Shown here piece after piece: positions 9,049-17,990 of a stretch of DNA of 64,000 bases. How positions within the stretch are numbered: the first letter of the stretch is position 1; the number at the start of each line of letters is the position of its first letter. Position numbers and translations under genes: made by a program. The DNA is from Flavobacterium alkalisoli (lineage in GTDB: Bacteria > Bacteroidota > Bacteroidia > Flavobacteriales > Flavobacteriaceae), in assembly GCF_008000935.1 (NCBI RefSeq), contig NZ_CP042831.1, forward strand, positions 1,922,001-1,986,000. Direction: 5' to 3'. The notes below the pieces were generated by a model, which searched no databases, was not told the DNA's origin, and was given only the letters and a program-made list of their open reading frames with translations.

Positions 9049-9078
9049 AAAAACCTCCCAATAGGGAGGTTTTGTTTT
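9049..9078 (+). terminator. Bidirectional intrinsic terminator
   Basis: AAAACCTCCC and GGGAGGTTTT with loop AATA are flanked by A and T runs. It sits between the convergent barrel genes ending at 9030 and 9096. Confidence 0.88.
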
Positions 9079-9095
9079 TTATATGAATTAAGTTT

Positions 9096-9719
9096 TTAGA
9101 ACTTATATCCTATACCTATCTGGAATACTGAATTTTTAACGTCTCTGTCGTTTACAATATCAGTAAAGCCCTGAGTATAACGTCCGGTAGCAAATAGTCC
9201 CATAGGAGTTTCAAATGTAATACCTGCAGCTACACCAAAATCAAAATCTTCTGCCTCATCAACATTAAGATCTCCGTCATCAGCATTAGCTTCAGCATCA
9301 ATTTCTTCATTTACTTTAAATCCAAACTGAGGTCCTGCTTCTATACTTAAGCCGTCTAAAATGTAAACCTTAGCTAAAACCGGTACGTTAATGTAGTCTA
9401 ACTGATATTCAACTTTACCATCTCCGCCAAAAATACCGCCGTCTACATCAGTTTCAAATCCCTGACCTGAATATAATGCCTCTGCCTGAAGGGAAAACAT
9501 TTCTGTTAATGGAAACTCAACCAGTGCACCTACATGGAAGCTTGTTCTTGAATCAGGGCTGTCAAAATCATCGCCGCTAACAGTGGCAAAGTTCACACCA
9601 CCTTTTATACCAAATTTAGGAGTAAATGAATCGTTAGTTTGTGCATTTACCGTCGTGACTGCTCCTAGGAATAAAAATCCTACCGAAAATAATTTAATTA
9701 GTCTTTTCATCTTTTTCAT
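9096..9719 (-). CDS. Outer-membrane beta-barrel protein (porin family, PorT-like), acidic insert
   Basis: A 207-residue exported barrel, related to the protein at 7608-8162. The signal peptide runs to about residue 26 (GAVTTVNAQ). It is followed by FGIKGGVNFATVSGDDF, FHVGALVEFPLTEMFSLQAEAL, YINVPVLAKVYILDGLSIEAGP and a terminal VFQIGIGYKF. An unusually acidic stretch (Asp/Glu-rich, about residues 140-160) probably forms an extracellular loop or a cation-binding turn. The start is Met1 at 9719 or Met4 at 9710. On the minus strand TAATTTTG (9739-9746) fits a -7 element. It is divergent from xerD. Function unknown. Confidence 0.84.
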   Translation of the reverse strand: MKKMKRLIKLFSVGFLFLGAVTTVNAQTNDSFTPKFGIKGGVNFATVSGDDFDSPDSRTSFHVGALVEFPLTEMFSLQAEALYSGQGFETDVDGGIFGGDGKVEYQLDYINVPVLAKVYILDGLSIEAGPQFGFKVNEEIDAEANADDGDLNVDEAEDFDFGVAAGITFETPMGLFATGRYTQGFTDIVNDRDVKNSVFQIGIGYKF

Positions 9720-9804
9720 GTTTTTTTGTTTTGTATGTCAAAATTATATTATTAATCTTGGGTTAATTATCAAGGAATTCTTAATTCACATAACTTTAAC
9801 CTGT

Positions 9805-10704
9805 ATGAAAAATTGGATTAAATTTATAATCGATTACAAATCGTACCTAAAAATAGAGCGTGGGTTGTCTGTAAATTCGGTTGAAAATTATTCTTTTGAT
9901 ATAAACAGGCTGGTGAATTACCTGTCTGATTCCGGGCAGGATATATCGCCATTAAAAATAACTGAGGAAACCATTCAGGAGTTTATATACAGTATTTCAT
10001 CTGAACTGAATGCCAGGTCCAGGGCAAGAATAATCTCAGGACTTAAAAGCTTTTTTAATTACCTGGTTTTTGAGGATTATAGAAAAGATAGCCCTATGGA
10101 GCTTATTGAGGTGCCAAAAATAGGGCGTAAACTTCCTGATACGCTTTCGGTAGAAGAAATAGATAATCTTATTAAGGCTATAGATTTAAGTACTAATGAA
10201 GGGGAGCGTAATAGAGCAATGCTCGAAACATTGTATAGTTGCGGCTTACGGGTTTCAGAATTGATAAGCCTTAAAATGTCTGACCTGTTTTTTGATGAAG
10301 GCTTTATAAAAATTACAGGTAAGGGTAATAAACAGCGTTTTGTGCCTATTGGCAACTATACTCAAAAGTATATAAACCTCTATGTTAGTACTATAAGGAA
10401 TAAGCTCGAAATTAAAAAAGGACATGAAGATACACTTTTTCTAAACAGAAGGGGAAGCGGGTTAACCCGGGCTATGATTTTTACCATAATTAGAAATTTA
10501 GCAGAAAAAACAGGTCTTAATAAGACAATAAGCCCGCATACATTCAGGCATTCTTTTGCTACACACCTGCTTGAAAACGGTGCAGATTTAAGGTCAATTC
10601 AGTTAATGATGGGGCATGAATCTATTACTACTACAGAGGTTTACATGCACCTGGATAGAAAATTCCTGAATAAAGTTCTAAATACATACCATCCAAGGAA
10701 ATAA
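9805..10704 (+). CDS. xerD: Site-specific tyrosine recombinase XerD
   Basis: A cytosolic recombinase that, with a partner, resolves chromosome dimers at dif by strand exchange through a phosphotyrosine intermediate. The 299-residue length is typical. Residues ~5-90 are the SAM-like core-binding domain (LSVNSVENYSFDINRLVNYL). Residues ~110-290 are the catalytic domain, with Arg149 (SCGLRVSEL), Lys173 (TGKGNKQR), His245 and Arg248 (HTFRHSFATHLL), His271 (MMGHESI) and nucleophile Tyr280 (TTTEVYMH) all present. I use the ATG at 9805; the open frame reaches into the divergent barrel gene but has no homology there. No integrase or phage context is seen, so this is the housekeeping enzyme. Confidence 0.93.
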   Translation: MKNWIKFIIDYKSYLKIERGLSVNSVENYSFDINRLVNYLSDSGQDISPLKITEETIQEFIYSISSELNARSRARIISGLKSFFNYLVFEDYRKDSPMELIEVPKIGRKLPDTLSVEEIDNLIKAIDLSTNEGERNRAMLETLYSCGLRVSELISLKMSDLFFDEGFIKITGKGNKQRFVPIGNYTQKYINLYVSTIRNKLEIKKGHEDTLFLNRRGSGLTRAMIFTIIRNLAEKTGLNKTISPHTFRHSFATHLLENGADLRSIQLMMGHESITTTEVYMHLDRKFLNKVLNTYHPRK

Positions 10705-10795
10705 AAATTGCAGAATTCTTAAAATTTTAGTAAGTTTCAATCGTAATAATTGTGCTTACTTTTAGCATGGTTATTTCCTAACCACCTTAAACTAT

Positions 10796-12301
10796 ATGAC
10801 TGACCCTCAAAACAAACAAAAGGCAGACAGTCTTTATAAAAAACTCCTGAATCAGATACCTGATTTGATTTTTTATATCTCATGGGATGAGGTAAACGGT
10901 TATTCTATACTGTTTCTGAGTGAAGCGGTAAATGAAATCTTCGAATATTCCGTTCAAGAGCTTATGGTGAATAAAAGACTTTTTTATACAGAGAGGATAT
11001 TGGAGCAGGACAGGGATGCTTTTGTTGAAAGGGTGGAATATTGCCGAAAAAGCTTAGTGAACTGGAATCAGGAATTCCGTGTTCAGTTGCCTAAAAAAGG
11101 GCTGCGTTGGATGAGGCTTAATGCTAAACCGGAAAAACAGGAAGATAACAGTATTAATTTTTACGGAAGAGTAAGTGATATAACCGATCAAAAGGAACAG
11201 GAACATCAACTCCAGGTTTCAGAGGAGCGTTATAAGTTTGCCCTTAAGGCAGCATCTGAAGGGATTTGGGACTGGGATATGCAAACCAATATGGTTTATT
11301 TTTCGGCTCAGTCCATGAAGATTATAGGTAAGGAGGAAAAAGAAGCCATTATACCGTTAAGGGATTGGCAGGAAAGAATGCATGTGGAAGATATAAGAGA
11401 GCATGCCTTAGCAAAGGAAAGACATTTAACAGGGGAGACACCCTCGTTTGAAAATATATATCGTATTAAAACCGATGAAGGTAAATACAAATGGGTACTA
11501 AGTAGGGGAAGGGTAGTTCAGTTTGACAGCGCGGGTACTCCTATACGGTCTATAGGTACTCATAAAGATATTACCCAGCTTAAGGAAAAAGAAATTGAGT
11601 TAGGCGATACCATTAATATTGTTGGGGAACAAAATAACCGTTTGGTAAATTTTGCCCATATCGTTTCTCATAACCTGCGTTCGCATGCAGGAAACCTTAA
11701 GATGCTTATAGATGTTTTTAAAAATGCAGACCAGGAAGAACGTGAAGAAATGCTTGAGCATCTTGAAGCAATTTCAAATGGTTTATATGTTACCATAGGG
11801 CATTTAAAGGAACTTGTAGAAATCCAGTTTGAGGTTAAAAACGTAAAAGAAAGGGTAAACCTTAGGCACTATCTTAAAAACATCCTCAACATTTTGCACA
11901 ACGAGATTAAGAAGCATGGCGTAAATATTGAAGTAAATATACCGTTAGATGTAATGGTTAATTACAATCCGGCCTATTTGGAAAGTATACTTTTAAATTT
12001 TACAACTAATGCTATTAAATACTCGAGTCCTGACAGATCCCCGATTATTTTATATGATTTTGAGATAAAAGACGGAAAGAAAATCCTTTCCATTACAGAT
12101 AATGGTTTAGGTATTGATTTAAAGAAACACAAAAACTCATTGTTTGGTATGTACAAAACATTCCATAAAAACCAAAACTCAAGAGGTATAGGTTTGTTTA
12201 TAACAAAGAACCAGATAGAGGCAATGGGGGGCAGTGTAGAGGTTTATAGTGAAGTGAATAAAGGGACCACTTTTAAAATTTATTTTAAAGATGAAGATTA
12301 G
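10796..12301 (+). CDS. PAS domain sensor histidine kinase
   Basis: A 501-residue cytosolic kinase without membrane segments. The first PAS domain covers about residues 10-132, ending in the PAC motif FYGRVSDITDQKE. The second, of PAS_3 type, covers about 140-265 (GIWDWDM, then RSIGTHKDITQLKE). A Bacteroidota-type dimerisation/phosphoacceptor helix follows with His292 in IVSHNLRSHAGN. The ATPase domain has its N box at LNFTTNAIKYSS (400-411), G1 at DNGLGID (435-441) and G2 at RGIGLFIT (463-470). Its stop overlaps the start of the response regulator by 11 bases, so the two are translationally coupled and form a two-component pair. The signal is unknown; PAS domains suggest an intracellular redox or ligand cue. 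Confidence 0.9.
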   Translation: MTDPQNKQKADSLYKKLLNQIPDLIFYISWDEVNGYSILFLSEAVNEIFEYSVQELMVNKRLFYTERILEQDRDAFVERVEYCRKSLVNWNQEFRVQLPKKGLRWMRLNAKPEKQEDNSINFYGRVSDITDQKEQEHQLQVSEERYKFALKAASEGIWDWDMQTNMVYFSAQSMKIIGKEEKEAIIPLRDWQERMHVEDIREHALAKERHLTGETPSFENIYRIKTDEGKYKWVLSRGRVVQFDSAGTPIRSIGTHKDITQLKEKEIELGDTINIVGEQNNRLVNFAHIVSHNLRSHAGNLKMLIDVFKNADQEEREEMLEHLEAISNGLYVTIGHLKELVEIQFEVKNVKERVNLRHYLKNILNILHNEIKKHGVNIEVNIPLDVMVNYNPAYLESILLNFTTNAIKYSSPDRSPIILYDFEIKDGKKILSITDNGLGIDLKKHKNSLFGMYKTFHKNQNSRGIGLFITKNQIEAMGGSVEVYSEVNKGTTFKIYFKDED

Positions 12302-12680
12302 GAACCTGTGTGTAATAGATGATGATAAGATTTATCACTTTTTACTTAAGAATCTTCTTAAGCAAAACAATATTGATGTAAAGTCTGTCTTTTTTCAGAA
12401 TGGACAGGATGCTATAGAGTTTTTATCGGACGAGAAAAATAATGATGACTTGCCCGATCTTATTCTTTTAGATGTTAATATGCCTATTATGAATGGCTGG
12501 CAGTTTCTTGAAGAGTACATTAAGCTTAAAACTAACTTTGGTAAAGATCCGCATATCTATATGATAAGCTCATCCAATAATGAGGTTGATATAAATAAGG
12601 CAAGGGAATTCTCAGGCGTAGTAAAAGATTATTTTTTGAAGCCTATCTGCAAGGAAGACCTTCATAAAATCTTCATTTAA
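12291..12680 (+). CDS. Single-domain response regulator
   Basis: A 129-residue receiver domain with no output domain, CheY-like. The acidic pocket is Asp10-Asp12 (VIDDDK), the phosphoacceptor is Asp61 (LILLDVNMPIMNGW), the conserved Ser/Thr is in MISSSNN (about 93), and the conserved Lys118 is in DYFLKPI. Phosphate is expected to come from the kinase encoded just upstream, with which it overlaps by 11 bases. Without a DNA-binding domain it probably acts by protein contact or as part of a phosphorelay. This kinase plus stand-alone receiver layout is common in Bacteroidota. Confidence 0.92.
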   Translation: MKIRNLCVIDDDKIYHFLLKNLLKQNNIDVKSVFFQNGQDAIEFLSDEKNNDDLPDLILLDVNMPIMNGWQFLEEYIKLKTNFGKDPHIYMISSSNNEVDINKAREFSGVVKDYFLKPICKEDLHKIFI

Positions 12681-12734
12681 TTGCAGTATAGATTTTCTTT
12701 ATATGTGGTATAATAAAAAACAATTACTTAATAC

Positions 12735-12765
12735 TTTGTTACGTTGTAGAAACGTAATAATTTTG
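12735..12765 (+). promoter_or_regulatory. Bacteroidota-type promoter of the tetR gene
   Basis: TTTG at 12735-12738, 19 bases, then TAATTTTG at 12758-12765. This is an excellent match to the TTG-N19-TAnnTTTG pattern. An inverted repeat ACGTT-N5-AACGT (12741-12755) lies in the spacer. Confidence 0.7.
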
Positions 12766-12791
12766 CTTAACACTGTTAAGTAATTTAAAAG
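12766..12791 (+). promoter_or_regulatory. TetR operator-like repeat, copy 1 (autoregulatory)
   Basis: The near-palindrome CTTAACACTGTTAAG (12766-12780) is followed by TAATTTAAAAG. It directly abuts the -7 element of tetR, where a bound repressor would block initiation. The same pattern recurs three times before the efflux operon. Confidence 0.7.
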
Positions 12792-12799
12792 CTTTAAAA

Positions 12800-13393
12800 A
12801 TGGGTAGCAAAGAGCGCATAATGAGACAGAAGGAAGAGACCCGGGCTAATATACTTACGGCCGCCAGAGAGATAGTTAAAGATGAAGGATGGCAGGGCTT
12901 AAGTATGCGTAAGATAGCTGATAAGATAGAGTATACTGCTCCTATCATTTATGAGTATTTTGCGAATAAGGAAGCGATATTACAGGAACTTACGTGCAAA
13001 GGTTTTACAATATTGACTAAAGATCTGGAAGCTGCCAAGACAAAATCGGATAATCCGGCAGAGCAGCTTGAAGGTATGTGGTTAGCTTATTGGAATTTTG
13101 CTCTTAAGAACAAGGAGATGTATCAGCTAATGTATGGAGTGGAAATGACATGTTGTGCACAACGCACTTCAGAATCTGATGCTCCTTATCAGCTTATCAG
13201 CGATTCTATAGGTAAACTGATGAAGGAGAGTAAACCTGATCCGCATGTAATAAAGCAAAAATATTTTACTTTTTTCTCTGTAATACATGGTCTTATTTCC
13301 ATAAATATTGTTGGCAACGGACTTTCTGAAGATATAAACAAACAAATACTTAAAGATGCCATAAGCGGTATCATACGGTATATAGAAGAATAG
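12800..13393 (+). CDS. TetR/AcrR family transcriptional repressor, likely regulator of the efflux operon
   Basis: A 197-residue one-component regulator. Residues ~12-60 are the TetR helix-turn-helix: TRANILTAAREIVKDEG, then LSMRKIADKIEYTAPIIYEYF followed by KEAIL. The rest is an all-helical ligand-binding and dimer domain of the WHG type (LAYWNFALKNKEMYQLMYG). It is followed on the same strand by the RND efflux operon. Operator-like repeats of the same sequence lie at its own promoter and before that operon, which strongly suggests self-repression and repression of the pump, lifted by a pump substrate. The ligand is unknown. The start is the ATG at 12800; a second in-frame ATG lies at codon 8. 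Confidence 0.9.
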   Translation: MGSKERIMRQKEETRANILTAAREIVKDEGWQGLSMRKIADKIEYTAPIIYEYFANKEAILQELTCKGFTILTKDLEAAKTKSDNPAEQLEGMWLAYWNFALKNKEMYQLMYGVEMTCCAQRTSESDAPYQLISDSIGKLMKESKPDPHVIKQKYFTFFSVIHGLISINIVGNGLSEDINKQILKDAISGIIRYIEE

Positions 13394-13418
13394 AGAAATC
13401 TATTTTTTTGACCTTCTG

Positions 13419-13444
13419 CTTAACACTGTTAAATAGTTTATAAC
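13419..13444 (+). promoter_or_regulatory. TetR operator-like repeat, copy 2
   Basis: CTTAACACTGTTAAA (13419-13433) followed by TAGTTTATAAC, 25 bases after the tetR stop. Its first 14 bases are identical to those of copy 1. Confidence 0.65.
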
Positions 13445-13482
13445 TGTAAATTAATTCATCAATCATATTTTTTTAATCATTA

Positions 13483-13508
13483 CTTAACATCGTTAAATCA
13501 TTTAATCT
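13483..13508 (+). promoter_or_regulatory. TetR operator-like repeat, copy 3
   Basis: CTTAACATCGTTAAA (13483-13497) followed by TCATTTAATCT, 64 bases after copy 2. It keeps the TTAACAnnGTTAA core. Confidence 0.6.
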
Positions 13509-13559
13509 ATGTAAAATACTCAAGCAATCATTTTAATCAAAAAAAATTTTATCTAACAA

Positions 13560-13585
13560 TTTAACACCATTAAATAATTTAATAG
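13560..13585 (+). promoter_or_regulatory. TetR operator-like repeat, copy 4
   Basis: TTTAACACCATTAAA (13560-13574) followed by TAATTTAATAG, 77 bases after copy 3 and ending 4 bases before the ATG of the membrane-fusion gene. It is the most degenerate core, but the AT-rich tail matches copy 1 closely. Confidence 0.55.
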
Positions 13586-13589
13586 TATT

Positions 13590-14726
13590 ATGAATCGAAT
13601 CACATTAATCTTAATTCTTGCAATTGCAATCTTGGTATCTGCCTGTACAGGTAACACGGCATCAGCCCCGGCCGCACAGGCCATACCGGTTCCGGTATTA
13701 TCCATCAGCAAGGGTAAAGCAACTACATATCAGGAATATCCTGTAATGGTAGAGGGAAGGGTGAATGTACAGATACGCCCACAGGTAGACGGATATCTTG
13801 AAACATTATATGTGGATGAGGGAGCTTTTGTAAAAGCAGGGCAGTCTATTTTTAAAATAGATGATCACCGTTATCGCGAACAGTTAAACAGCGCTGTAGG
13901 TAATCTTAACGCAGCTGAGGCAGCTCTTATAAATGCACAGTTAGAAGTTGAAAAACTGACTCCGTTAGTAGCTGAAAAAGTAGTGTCTGACTACCAGTTA
14001 AAATCGGCAAAGGCATCCCTAAAAGTAGCTGAAGCTAATAAGAAACAGGCTGAAGCCGCAGTAGCCTCTGCAAAAATAAACTTAGGCTATACTTTAATTA
14101 CAGCACCTGTAGACGGTTACATTACCAGACTGCCTAAAAAGCAGGGAAGCCTTGTTTCTGCCTCAGATCCTGAGCCTTTAACCACACTTTCAGATATTGC
14201 TGTTGTACATGCTTATTTCTCACTGGGAGAGTCAGATTTCTTAAGCTTTAGAGACAGGTATGAAGGAAATACCCTTAACGAAAAAATTAAAAACCTTCCT
14301 CCGGTTTCACTTGTTCTGGCAAATGGTACCGTGTATGAAACTCAGGGCAAAATTGATATGGTAGACGGGCAGTTTGACCGAACAACCGGAGCAATTACCC
14401 TGAGGGCTAGTTTCCCTAACAGTAAAGGATTATTACGTTCAGGCAATACAGGAAGGGTGCGTTTAGGTATGGCACATGATAATGTTATACTTGTACCACA
14501 GGCTACAACCGTTGAGGTACAGGACAGGGTATTTGTTTACACTGTTGATAAAGATAATAAAGTTGCAAGGAAACCAATTACCATAATAGGTAAAAGCGGT
14601 ACTGATTATTTAGTTTCTGAAGGACTTGAAGCAGGAGACAGGATAGTATCAAAAGGTTTTGAAAACTTACAGGAAGGAGCTGTGGTAGTTCCGCAGAAAG
14701 CAGAATCTGAAATGGCTTCCAAGTAA
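13590..14726 (+). CDS. RND efflux periplasmic adaptor (membrane-fusion protein, AcrA-like)
   Basis: A 378-residue periplasmic lipoprotein joining the inner-membrane pump to the outer-membrane channel. The signal peptide carries a lipobox (LVSAC, Cys19). The first barrel-sandwich half is around VNVQIRPQVDGYLETLYVDEGAFVKAG (about 60-90, in two blocks). The alpha-helical hairpin is Ala/Glu/Lys-rich (about 100-160). The second lipoyl half is at LGYTLITAPVDGYITRL, and the beta-barrel and membrane-proximal domains follow. It is the first gene of the pump operon, with 31 bases to the pump gene. Length is normal for the AcrA/MexA family. Confidence 0.92.
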   Translation: MNRITLILILAIAILVSACTGNTASAPAAQAIPVPVLSISKGKATTYQEYPVMVEGRVNVQIRPQVDGYLETLYVDEGAFVKAGQSIFKIDDHRYREQLNSAVGNLNAAEAALINAQLEVEKLTPLVAEKVVSDYQLKSAKASLKVAEANKKQAEAAVASAKINLGYTLITAPVDGYITRLPKKQGSLVSASDPEPLTTLSDIAVVHAYFSLGESDFLSFRDRYEGNTLNEKIKNLPPVSLVLANGTVYETQGKIDMVDGQFDRTTGAITLRASFPNSKGLLRSGNTGRVRLGMAHDNVILVPQATTVEVQDRVFVYTVDKDNKVARKPITIIGKSGTDYLVSEGLEAGDRIVSKGFENLQEGAVVVPQKAESEMASK

Positions 14727-14757
14727 TTTATAACCAACAATTTAATTAGAAACAAAG

Positions 14758-17700
14758 ATGTTTAGAAAATTTATAGACCGGCCGGTTTTGGCTACGGTCA
14801 TATCCATCCTATTGGTAATTTTAGGGGTAATTGGCCTCTTTAAACTGCCATTACAGCAGTTCCCGGATATCGCACCGCCTGCTGTTCAGGTTACGGCCCT
14901 TTACCCGGGTGCCAATGCAGAAACGGTTCTGCGTTCGGTTGCTCCGTCACTTGAGGAATCCATCAACGGGGTAGAGAACATGATTTACATGAGCTCAACA
15001 GCCAGTAATGACGGTTCATTGGTTATTACAGTATATTTTAAACTGGGTACCAACCCAGATCAGGCAGCAGTAAACGTACAAAATAGGGTGGCTCAGGCTA
15101 CCAGCCAGCTGCCATCAGAAGTTATACAGGCAGGTGTTACCACAGCTAAGCAGCAAAACAGCCTTATTATGGTAACCGCTTTATATTCTGAAGATGAAAA
15201 AACATACGACCAGACATTTCTTACTAACTACGCCCAAATCAATATTATTCCTGAGATTAAAAGGATACCGGGTGTAGGTCAGGCAGCAATTTTTGGTGGT
15301 AATAAAGATTATTCCATGAGGGTGTGGTTAAAACCGGCCCAAATGACTACTTATAACATTACCCCTAAAGAAGTGATGGCAGCTATACAGGATAAAAACC
15401 TTGAGGCTGCTCCCGGTAAGTTTGGAGAGAACAGTGCCGAATCATTTGAGTATGTTATAAAATATAAAGGTAAGCTAAGTAAGCCTGCCGATTATGAAAG
15501 CATGATTATACGTACCAATCCAGACGGGTCAATTTTACGACTTAAGGATGTGGCACGTGTAGAGTTTGGTTCTTATACTTATGGTAACTTTACCAGGATT
15601 AATGGTAAACCGGGAACTAATATTATGGTTATCCAGTTACCGGGTTCTAATGCAAATGATATTCAGATTGCTATCAGCGAGCTGATGGATAAGGCAGAAA
15701 AAAGTTTCCCTAAAGGAGTAAAACGTGTAAATATTTATAACACAAAGGTAATGCTTGATGCCTCTATTTCTCAGGTTAAGTCAACACTTGTTGAGGCATT
15801 TTTACTTGTGTTTATAGTGGTATTCCTGTTCCTGCAGGACTTTAGGTCAACACTTATTCCTGCCATAGCGGTTCCGGTTGCTATTATGGGTACTTTCTTT
15901 TTCATGAGCCTTTTTGGGTTTTCAATAAACCTGCTAACATTATTTGCACTTGTATTGGCCATTGGTATTGTGGTGGATGACGCTATTGTAGTGGTAGAGG
16001 CAGTACACTCTAAAATGGAGAGGGGTATGTCGCCTAAGCATGCAACCACATCGGCAATGAGTGAAATTACAGGAGCTATTATTTCCATTACACTGGTTAT
16101 GTCGGCAGTATTCCTTCCGGTAGGTTTTATGGAAGGCTCGACAGGGGTATTTTACAGGCAGTTTGCCTTTACCCTGGCAATAGCCATTGTTATATCAGCA
16201 GTAAATGCATTAACACTAAGTCCGGCTTTAGCAGCGCTTTTCCTTAAGGATAATCATCATCACAATCAAAACGGACATGCTGTTAAAACCACTTTCAAGC
16301 AACGCTTTTTTGCCGGATTTAATAATGGATTTGAAAAAGTAACCAACAGATATATGGGAAGCCTTCGTTTTCTTATTCGCAATAAATGGATTAGCCTTGG
16401 CGGATTAGGATTAGTTATTCTGGCTACCGTATGGATGGTAAAAACGACACCGTCAGGGTTTATACCTTCAGAAGATCAGGGATTCATAGCTGTATCGGTA
16501 TCGATGCCGGCAGGTACTTCCCTTGACCGTACCATTAAGATTCTTGAAGAGGCCGAAGGTGTAATTAATACAGTAAAGGCTAACAGGGAAATAGACGGAC
16601 TTTCAGGCTTTAATATGCTTACGCAGTCGTCGAGCCCTTCATTTGGTGTGCTTTTCCTTAATCTTAAACCGTTAAAAGAGCGTGGAGAGATAAGCGATAT
16701 AGAGGATATTATGAATGAGGTGCGCGGTAAGCTTTCCTTAGTAAAAGGAGCTAACTTCTTTGTGTTTACATTCCCTACCGTTCCAGGTTTCAGTAATATT
16801 GACGGACTTGATTTTGTACTTCAGGATCGTACCGGAGGTAAACTGGATAAGTTTAGTGAGGTTGGAAACAGGTTTATTGGCGAACTTATGAAAAGAGATG
16901 AGATTGCCGTTGCCTTTACGCCTTTCAGGGCTGATTATCCTCAGTATGAATTACAGGTGGACGATGTAAAAGCCGAGCAGCTTGGTGTAAGTGTAAAAGA
17001 CTTACTGCAAACAGTACAGGCTTACTACGGTAGTGCACAGGTGTCTGACTTTAACCGATTTGGTAAGTATTACCGTGTAATGGTACAGGCAGATAAAGAT
17101 AATCGTGCCACGCCTGAATCGCTTAATGCGGTGTATGTGAAAAACAGGACCGGTGAAATGGTACCGGTAAATACATTGGTTAAACTGGAAAGAGTTTACG
17201 GACCGGAGAATGCATCACGTTACAACCTGTTTAACTCTATGGGGGTTAATGCAATTCCGGCTCCGGGATACAGCTCGGGAGCGGCAATTAAAGCAGTTGA
17301 AGAAGTTGCCGAAAAATACCTGCCTCAGGGGTACTCTTATGAGTTTTCAGGTTTAACAAGAGAGGAGATTATTTCCGGAGGACAATCAACAGTAATTTTC
17401 CTTTTAAGCTTACTGTTTATTTACTTCCTTCTTGCAGCTCAGTATGAAAGTTATATACTACCATTAGCGGTAATACTTTCTATTCCTACAGGTGTATTCG
17501 GGGTATTTGCAGCCATTGGTTTGACAGGTATTTCTAATAATATTTATGTACAGGTGGCACTTGTAATGCTTATAGGTCTTCTTGCTAAAAATGCCATCCT
17601 TATTGTAGAGTTTGCGGTGCAGAGAAGAAGGCAGGGTAAAACATTGCTTTCTGCTTCACTGGAAGCGGCTAAATTAAGGTTAAGGCCTATTATAATGACA

Positions 17701-17946
17701 TCGCTTGCCTTTATTGTAGGACTTATACCAATGATGTTTGCCATAGGGCCATCTGCAAAAGGTAACCACTCAATCAGTATTGGTGCTGCCGGAGGTATGC
17801 TCTCGGGAGTAGTACTGGGTCTGTTTATCATTCCTGTATTGTTTATTGTATTCCAGTACATTCAGGAAAAAATATCGGGTAAACCGCAACCTAAAACAAT
17901 TAAGCAGGAACATTTGGAACCTGCAGAACTTGAACTGATGAACTAA
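14758..17946 (+). CDS. RND multidrug efflux pump subunit (AcrB/MexB-like, HAE1 family)
   Basis: A 1062-residue inner-membrane proton/drug antiporter. The N-terminus MFRKFIDRPVLATVISI is typical of HAE1 pumps. Twelve membrane helices and two large periplasmic porter/docking domains are expected. The proton-relay residues are present: Asp407-Asp408 (GIVVDDAIVVVE), the same numbers as in AcrB, and Lys944 in GLLAKNAILIVEFA. FIPSEDQG marks the start of the second periplasmic domain. Substrate range cannot be read; homologues export antibiotics, detergents and bile-like compounds. It lies between the adaptor and outer-membrane factor genes in the usual order. Under the control model here it is silenced by the upstream TetR protein. 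Confidence 0.95.
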   Translation: MFRKFIDRPVLATVISILLVILGVIGLFKLPLQQFPDIAPPAVQVTALYPGANAETVLRSVAPSLEESINGVENMIYMSSTASNDGSLVITVYFKLGTNPDQAAVNVQNRVAQATSQLPSEVIQAGVTTAKQQNSLIMVTALYSEDEKTYDQTFLTNYAQINIIPEIKRIPGVGQAAIFGGNKDYSMRVWLKPAQMTTYNITPKEVMAAIQDKNLEAAPGKFGENSAESFEYVIKYKGKLSKPADYESMIIRTNPDGSILRLKDVARVEFGSYTYGNFTRINGKPGTNIMVIQLPGSNANDIQIAISELMDKAEKSFPKGVKRVNIYNTKVMLDASISQVKSTLVEAFLLVFIVVFLFLQDFRSTLIPAIAVPVAIMGTFFFMSLFGFSINLLTLFALVLAIGIVVDDAIVVVEAVHSKMERGMSPKHATTSAMSEITGAIISITLVMSAVFLPVGFMEGSTGVFYRQFAFTLAIAIVISAVNALTLSPALAALFLKDNHHHNQNGHAVKTTFKQRFFAGFNNGFEKVTNRYMGSLRFLIRNKWISLGGLGLVILATVWMVKTTPSGFIPSEDQGFIAVSVSMPAGTSLDRTIKILEEAEGVINTVKANREIDGLSGFNMLTQSSSPSFGVLFLNLKPLKERGEISDIEDIMNEVRGKLSLVKGANFFVFTFPTVPGFSNIDGLDFVLQDRTGGKLDKFSEVGNRFIGELMKRDEIAVAFTPFRADYPQYELQVDDVKAEQLGVSVKDLLQTVQAYYGSAQVSDFNRFGKYYRVMVQADKDNRATPESLNAVYVKNRTGEMVPVNTLVKLERVYGPENASRYNLFNSMGVNAIPAPGYSSGAAIKAVEEVAEKYLPQGYSYEFSGLTREEIISGGQSTVIFLLSLLFIYFLLAAQYESYILPLAVILSIPTGVFGVFAAIGLTGISNNIYVQVALVMLIGLLAKNAILIVEFAVQRRRQGKTLLSASLEAAKLRLRPIIMTSLAFIVGLIPMMFAIGPSAKGNHSISIGAAGGMLSGVVLGLFIIPVLFIVFQYIQEKISGKPQPKTIKQEHLEPAELELMN

Positions 17947-17990
17947 TTTATTAAGGCTCCTCTTAAGGAGGAGCCTCTAAAATATCAACA

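Noticed and set aside
9583..9804. N-terminal extension of XerD
   Set aside because: It runs through the divergent barrel gene and its promoter, and gives a non-homologous hydrophobic start; the ATG at 9805 fits XerD length.
9805..10704. Tyrosine recombinase as a sign of an integrated element
   Set aside because: The sequence is XerD-like, and no attachment-site repeats, phage or conjugation genes flank it.
13419..13585. CRISPR-like array in the repeated region before the efflux operon
   Set aside because: Only three copies of a short, AT-rich, inexact palindrome with unequal spacing, and no cas gene; operator sites fit better.
15771..16088. Minus-strand frame opposite the RND pump gene
   Set aside because: Shadow of a real gene; no promoter or family pattern.
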